Below, one piece after another: positions 61,141 to 64,000 of a stretch of 64,000 bases of DNA. The position numbers and the translations under genes were made by a program. The stretch lies in NCBI GenBank assembly GCA_963768165.1, contig CAVYHJ010000003.1:602286-666285 (forward strand), in the 5' to 3' direction. The notes beneath the pieces are model-generated. The model made no database searches, had not been told where the DNA came from, and was given only the letters and a program-made list of their open reading frames with translations. The stretch comes from CAVYHJ01 sp963768165 [NCBI: uncultured bacterium] (GTDB lineage Bacteria; UBP4; UBA4092). How positions within the stretch are numbered: the stretch's first letter is position 1; every line of letters begins with the position of its first letter.

Positions 61141-61691
61141 AACAGCCCATCCCCCTGTGCTTTTTTCAATAAGAACTCCCGTGCATGAAACAAACGCTTG
61201 GTCACCGTGCTTACCGGAATCCCCAATACCTGCGCAATCTCCTTATAAGAGGAATCATGGAGATACCTTAACAAAATAACCTCTCGATAATTCTCCGGCA
61301 GCGAGTACACATAATTGGAGATTTTTTCCAACTGCTCTTCTGAATAAGAAGACCGTTGGCCGGAATCCGGGGGATCATATCCCAATTCACCGAGAGAGAT
61401 AGTTGGGATTTTGTTTTCTCTCCCCAGATTCCGCCATTTGTTTTTCAAAATTCCCAAAAGCCATCCCGGAAATGCCTTCGGCTCCTTTAACCGTCCCAAA
61501 TGTTGATACCCTGTAATAAACGTATCTTGTGCCAAATCCATCGCCACTTCCCTATTCCTGCATAAATGAAACGCATACCCCTTGACCAAATTCTGATACC
61601 GCTCCATTAATTGACCATACATTTCCTTGTCTCCATGTATAACCGCTTGAATAATTTCTTCATCTGTTCGATTGTCTATACTCTGATTCAC
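61137..61691 (-). CDS. ECF-type RNA polymerase sigma factor
   Basis: Region 2 (YAFHLCRNREVAMDLAQDTFITGYQHLG, FPGWLLGILKNKWRN) and region 4 (LPENYREVILLRYLHDSSYKEIAQVLGIPVSTVTKRLFHAREFL) are complete over 184 residues. The stop overlaps the start of its anti-sigma gene by four bases. Upstream lies a 67-base element shared with 63100-63168, possibly its promoter or an operator. The TGAAAC-N17-CGTAGT motif is not present in front of it. Confidence 0.9.
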   Translation of the reverse strand: MNQSIDNRTDEEIIQAVIHGDKEMYGQLMERYQNLVKGYAFHLCRNREVAMDLAQDTFITGYQHLGRLKEPKAFPGWLLGILKNKWRNLGRENKIPTISLGELGYDPPDSGQRSSYSEEQLEKISNYVYSLPENYREVILLRYLHDSSYKEIAQVLGIPVSTVTKRLFHAREFLLKKAQGDGLL

Positions 61692-61738
61692 AATTCATCT
61701 ATCTCTCTCGCTATATAGGTAACCCATAGCGCGGTTTT

Positions 61739-61806
61739 CATCCTAAACTTTGTAAAACCACCAAATTATCCCATAAATCCTTGGTTTTACTATAGGGTTG
61801 TAAGTT
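61739..61806. repeat. 67-bp intergenic element, copy A
   Basis: On the plus strand CATCCTAAAC ... AATTATCCC-TAAATC-TTG-TTTT--TATAG matches copy B at 63100-63168 at roughly 70% of positions with one 1-base length difference. It lies about 50 bases upstream of the third ECF sigma gene. Confidence 0.6.
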
Positions 61807-61880
61807 GTAGGTAAGATTTTCTAAACGTGAGGAATATACATGGTAGAGCTAGAATTAGAATTTCTAATACCAGTTTTTAA

Positions 61881-62261
61881 TTATATCCCGCCATCCACTT
61901 GCCAGACATGGGCAGGGTTGTCATTATGGATTTGCAGACGGAATTTCTTGATCTCTCCTGATTTAAGTTTGATTTTATACGGCACACACAATCCCTCGAT
62001 CCAAAAAGGCTTGTACGGTTTCCCAATATAGATAATTTCCAAACCGACTAAATTCTTTTTGGCATAGTCTTTTAAATTGTCATAATAAGGGCAATAAACT
62101 TTGGCTTTCGCCTCATCCCCCGCAGAACAGGCTTGAAAAAAATTGGTGGCAACATCCTGAACAGACTTGGTATCTTGGGTAGAGATGGAAGACTTAAATA
62201 GATATGCCCCACCATAAACAATGATGGTAAGAACAATAATAATAATACCCAGCTTTTTCAT
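61881..62261 (-). CDS. Small membrane-anchored or exported protein
   Basis: A 126-residue protein with an N-terminal helix (MKKLGIIIIVLTIIVYGGAYLF) and an NTF2-like small domain (VQDVATNFFQACSAGDEAKAKVYCPYYDN ... FRLQIHNDNPAHVWQVDGGI), similar in style to DUF4878-type lipoprotein domains but without a lipobox. AAGGAGGAG precedes the ATG. The leader contains TGAAAC-N17-CGTAGT, so ECF control is likely. The promoter, leader and first codons closely resemble those of the gene at 62357-62959. Confidence 0.75.
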   Translation of the reverse strand: MKKLGIIIIVLTIIVYGGAYLFKSSISTQDTKSVQDVATNFFQACSAGDEAKAKVYCPYYDNLKDYAKKNLVGLEIIYIGKPYKPFWIEGLCVPYKIKLKSGEIKKFRLQIHNDNPAHVWQVDGGI

Positions 62262-62294
62262 AACTCCTCCTTTTTGAGTTCCATACTACTTATC

Positions 62295-62323
62295 ACTACG
62301 TTCTTTTCCCGAAGAAAGTTTCA
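62295..62323 (-). promoter_or_regulatory. ECF-type promoter (TGAAAC-N17-CGTAGT)
   Basis: TGAAAC (62323-62318) and CGTAGT (62300-62295) on the minus strand with a 17-base spacer, 33 bases before the ATG at 62261. Same as 6204-6232 and 62991-63019. Confidence 0.65.
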
Positions 62324-62356
62324 AAGAATGGATTTTGATTAAAAATCAGTCGCGTT

Positions 62357-62959
62357 CTATCCTTCCACCGGAATATAGATATCTACCTGCGAATCCGGAT
62401 CGTTCGGTTTCTTGAAGCGGTCGTCATAAGACTCGAAAGATTCTGCTTGTTTCACCTTCTTTCCGGATTTGGGCAGCCACACTTGATAAATATAGGAATA
62501 AGAATTCCCGATATTACTGTACGGACCTTTATGCGTAAATACCGCGTATTTCACTGCCGGAATGGTCTTCCCCGTCATCCCCTGGGGAACCGAATCTGTA
62601 TTATTGACTCCCATGCAAATCATATACGTAAACGGCGTGTTCTCATTGAATCCAGTGCGGTCCATATAATCATAGACCCCGAAAAGCACCTTGTTATCAA
62701 TTCTCCCTTGAATCTCATCGGCACGTTTCATCAACTCCCCAAACGCATTGTTTATTTCCATGATACAATTTTTCCGGGTCGTCTGGAGTTGCATCCCGAT
62801 AACGGGAAGGTCTCCCTGGTCTACCCATTGCGGTTCTTGTGCGACCAGCCATTTCCCCGTCGGACTCATAAAACCGGGTGCAGCATAATAATTCTGATAG
62901 ACCCAATACCCTCCAATCATTAACACCAGAACTACTGTAATAATGCCCAACTTTTTCAT
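62357..62959 (-). CDS. Membrane-anchored GyrI-like effector-binding domain protein
   Basis: ATG 62959 is preferred over the in-frame start at 62980 because AAGGAGGAATT directly precedes it. An N-terminal helix (MKKLGIITVVLVLMIGGYWVY) anchors a GyrI-like/AraC-effector-binding domain (about 45-200: VIGMQLQTTRKNCIMEINNAFGELMKRA, KTIPAVKYAVFTHKGPYSNIGNSYSYIYQVWLP, QVDIYIPVEG). Such domains bind small molecules, usually in the cytoplasm, so an exported version is unusual. The upstream ECF-type promoter suggests stress control. Confidence 0.82.
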   Translation of the reverse strand: MKKLGIITVVLVLMIGGYWVYQNYYAAPGFMSPTGKWLVAQEPQWVDQGDLPVIGMQLQTTRKNCIMEINNAFGELMKRADEIQGRIDNKVLFGVYDYMDRTGFNENTPFTYMICMGVNNTDSVPQGMTGKTIPAVKYAVFTHKGPYSNIGNSYSYIYQVWLPKSGKKVKQAESFESYDDRFKKPNDPDSQVDIYIPVEG

Positions 62960-62990
62960 AATTCCTCCTTTTGAAATCAAAACTACTTAT

Positions 62991-63019
62991 TACTACGTTT
63001 TTTTCAAAAAAAAGTTTCA
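62991..63019 (-). promoter_or_regulatory. ECF-type promoter (TGAAAC-N17-CGTAGT)
   Basis: TGAAAC (63019-63014) and CGTAGT (62996-62991) on the minus strand with a 17-base spacer, 31 bases before the ATG at 62959. The geometry is almost the same as at 62295-62323. Confidence 0.65.
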
Positions 63020-63099
63020 GAAAACAGATATTATTTCAATGACGAATTTATCTGGAAAAAGATTTACATTATAAAACTTATAGTCTTTAGTGATATTTT

Positions 63100-63168
63100 C
63101 ATCCTAAACCATTAAAGACTCTCTGAATTATCCCCTAAATCTTTGATTTTGTTATAGATTATAAAGGA
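63100..63168. repeat. 67-bp intergenic element, copy B
   Basis: Relative of copy A at 61739-61806 (CATCCTAAAC ... AATTATCCC-TAAATC-TTG-TTTT--TATAG). It lies about 80 bases further upstream than the ECF-type promoter at 62991. Confidence 0.6.
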
Positions 63169-63329
63169 GTGTTCCCAAATAAAATGAAGGCTAATTTCTC
63201 TCTGAAGAAGAACGTGAAGTTTTTGAATCGTATAAGGTACAACCCAGCAGAAAGAAAGGGATGAGGACTCCAATAACCAGTACGAACGTATGCCTGGTAG
63301 TGGGGCACTTCGTGTGAAATGACTATTGT

Positions 63330-63812
63330 TTAAGGAATAATATTCACACGTGCCATTGCCACATCTCTTAAGTCACGGATGTTTATATCAAATATAAGTC
63401 CAGATTTCCCTTCTTTGAATAGAGCCTTTTGTTTTTCCGGTTTTGTGCCGAATTCATATAGGGGTATTTTCCAAGTCATATTCATCAAATATTGCCCATT
63501 TTTATCATAAAGATTTATTAACCAAATATTGAGGTGTATTTTCTCTGATGTATATTCAGGTACACTGGTTGGGTCGAAATCCGAGTAAATTATTAACTCA
63601 CCCTTGTCCACATTCTTTTGAATATGAATACTTTTAAGGAGCTTGTCTAGTCCAAAATTTGATAATTTCTTTTCAAAATACTCCTTACTACCATTCCAAA
63701 AAAACTGAGTAGTAACCTTCAATTCAACCGTATCTGATTCTTTTGGGACATTGTTTTTATTCCCACAGGCGGTTAGGAATATGAGCATAATAAATAATAA
63801 ATGTCTTTTCAT
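63330..63812 (-). CDS. Lipoprotein of unknown function
   Basis: The N-terminus MKRHLLFIMLIFLTACGNKNN is a lipoprotein signal with lipobox L-T-A-C (Cys16), so the protein is exported and lipid-anchored. The 145-residue mature part has no recognised motif. A Lys/Glu-rich helix (YFEKKLSNFGLDKLLKSI) is followed by strand-like segments (GELIIYSDFDPTSVPEYTSEKIHLNIWLINLYDKNGQYLM). No promoter of the ECF type was found in front of it. Confidence 0.75.
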   Translation of the reverse strand: MKRHLLFIMLIFLTACGNKNNVPKESDTVELKVTTQFFWNGSKEYFEKKLSNFGLDKLLKSIHIQKNVDKGELIIYSDFDPTSVPEYTSEKIHLNIWLINLYDKNGQYLMNMTWKIPLYEFGTKPEKQKALFKEGKSGLIFDINIRDLRDVAMARVNIIP

Positions 63813-63905
63813 AAATTACCTTTCAATGGAAATTATAATAACTAATTATGGTATTGTCAAAAGCCATATATCTTGGAGCTATTCGGAAAAACCCTAATAG
63901 ACCTA

Positions 63906-63933
63906 TTGACGTTTAAAGATAGATTATTATAAT
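63906..63933 (+). promoter_or_regulatory. Strong sigma-70-like promoter pointing out of the window
   Basis: TTGACG (63906-63911), 16 bases, perfect TATAAT (63928-63933). A second TTGAC-TTTAAAG block starts at 63984 (TTGACA). The gene it serves lies beyond the right edge. Confidence 0.5.
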
Positions 63934-64000
63934 TATAACCATATTGATTATTAAAGCTGGCATTAAAAAGTTTACCAGACCCCTTGACATTTAAAGTGTT

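Noticed and set aside
63184-63267. 27-codon plus-strand frame after AAAGGAG
   Set aside because: The ribosome-site spacing is long (12 bases) and the peptide has no features. It lies in a region of regulatory repeats.
1-64000. tRNA, rRNA and riboswitch search by eye
   Set aside because: No cloverleaf with a TTCGA-type arm, ribosomal core or known riboswitch core was recognised. A covariance-model scan would be needed to exclude weak cases.

Overview
The window looks like a chromosome segment of an uncultured Gram-negative bacterium, AT-leaning by eye. An outer membrane is implied by a TolC-type channel (22402), an outer-membrane barrel (34375) and a lipoprotein (63330). Large secreted repeat proteins (PKD, LVIVD, FN3/lamin-tail), GT-C membrane glycosyltransferases, TPR proteins, FecR-type anti-sigma factors and a membrane pyrophosphatase together suggest a little-studied candidate phylum with a FCB/PVC-like lifestyle. 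I cannot assign the phylum from the sequence. No rRNA, tRNA, CRISPR or phage genes were seen.

Layout. 1-13.3 kb: the tail of one giant secreted protein, an EndA-type secreted nuclease, an ECF sigma/anti-sigma/bactofilin-like operon on the minus strand, and a 2191-residue PKD-repeat protein. 13.4-22.3 kb: a HAD phosphatase, a pseudopilin, three GT-C glycosyltransferases (two are tandem paralogues), a second ECF sigma/anti-sigma pair with repeated promoter-like blocks, and a candidate small RNA. 22.4-26.2 kb: a three-gene MacAB-TolC-like exporter that lacks its ATPase. 26.4-30.5 kb: a giant LVIVD beta-propeller protein. 31-35.6 kb: a minus-strand metal-homeostasis cluster (outer-membrane barrel, MntH, UspA, CDF-like protein, DtxR-type repressor), with a palindromic operator on the lead promoter and a half-site at the same place on the repressor promoter. 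35.7-37.3 kb: an IS1380-type element. 37.4-41.9 kb: class I fructose-bisphosphate aldolase, a TPR-cytochrome c and a K+-independent H+-pyrophosphatase. 42.1-43.8 kb: a gene-poor scar with a 31-bp perfect inverted repeat, a transposase remnant and several hairpins. 43.8-53.9 kb: glycosyltransferases, HIT hydrolase, Ogt, a UroD-like methyltransferase, a RamA/RACo-type corrinoid activator, TPR proteins and FolE2. 54-55.4 kb: an IS4-type element with an intact 9-bp target duplication. 55.5-64 kb: a DJ-1-like protein without its cysteine, membrane proteins, an HtrA-like protease, an HxlR regulator, a third ECF sigma/anti-sigma pair and membrane-anchored or lipoprotein genes.

How it works together. 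All three ECF sigma genes overlap their anti-sigma genes by 4 bp (ATGA). The element TGAAAC-N17-CGTAGT occurs before the first sigma gene and before two small membrane-anchored protein genes 56 kb away, which suggests a regulon. Several genes have a -10 box about six bases before the start codon, so leaderless or near-leaderless transcripts seem common. The strongest candidates for something undescribed are the ECF regulon, the sigma-linked candidate small RNA near 19.2 kb, the fused anti-sigma protein at 59.3-61.1 kb and the inverted-repeat scar at 42.2 kb.
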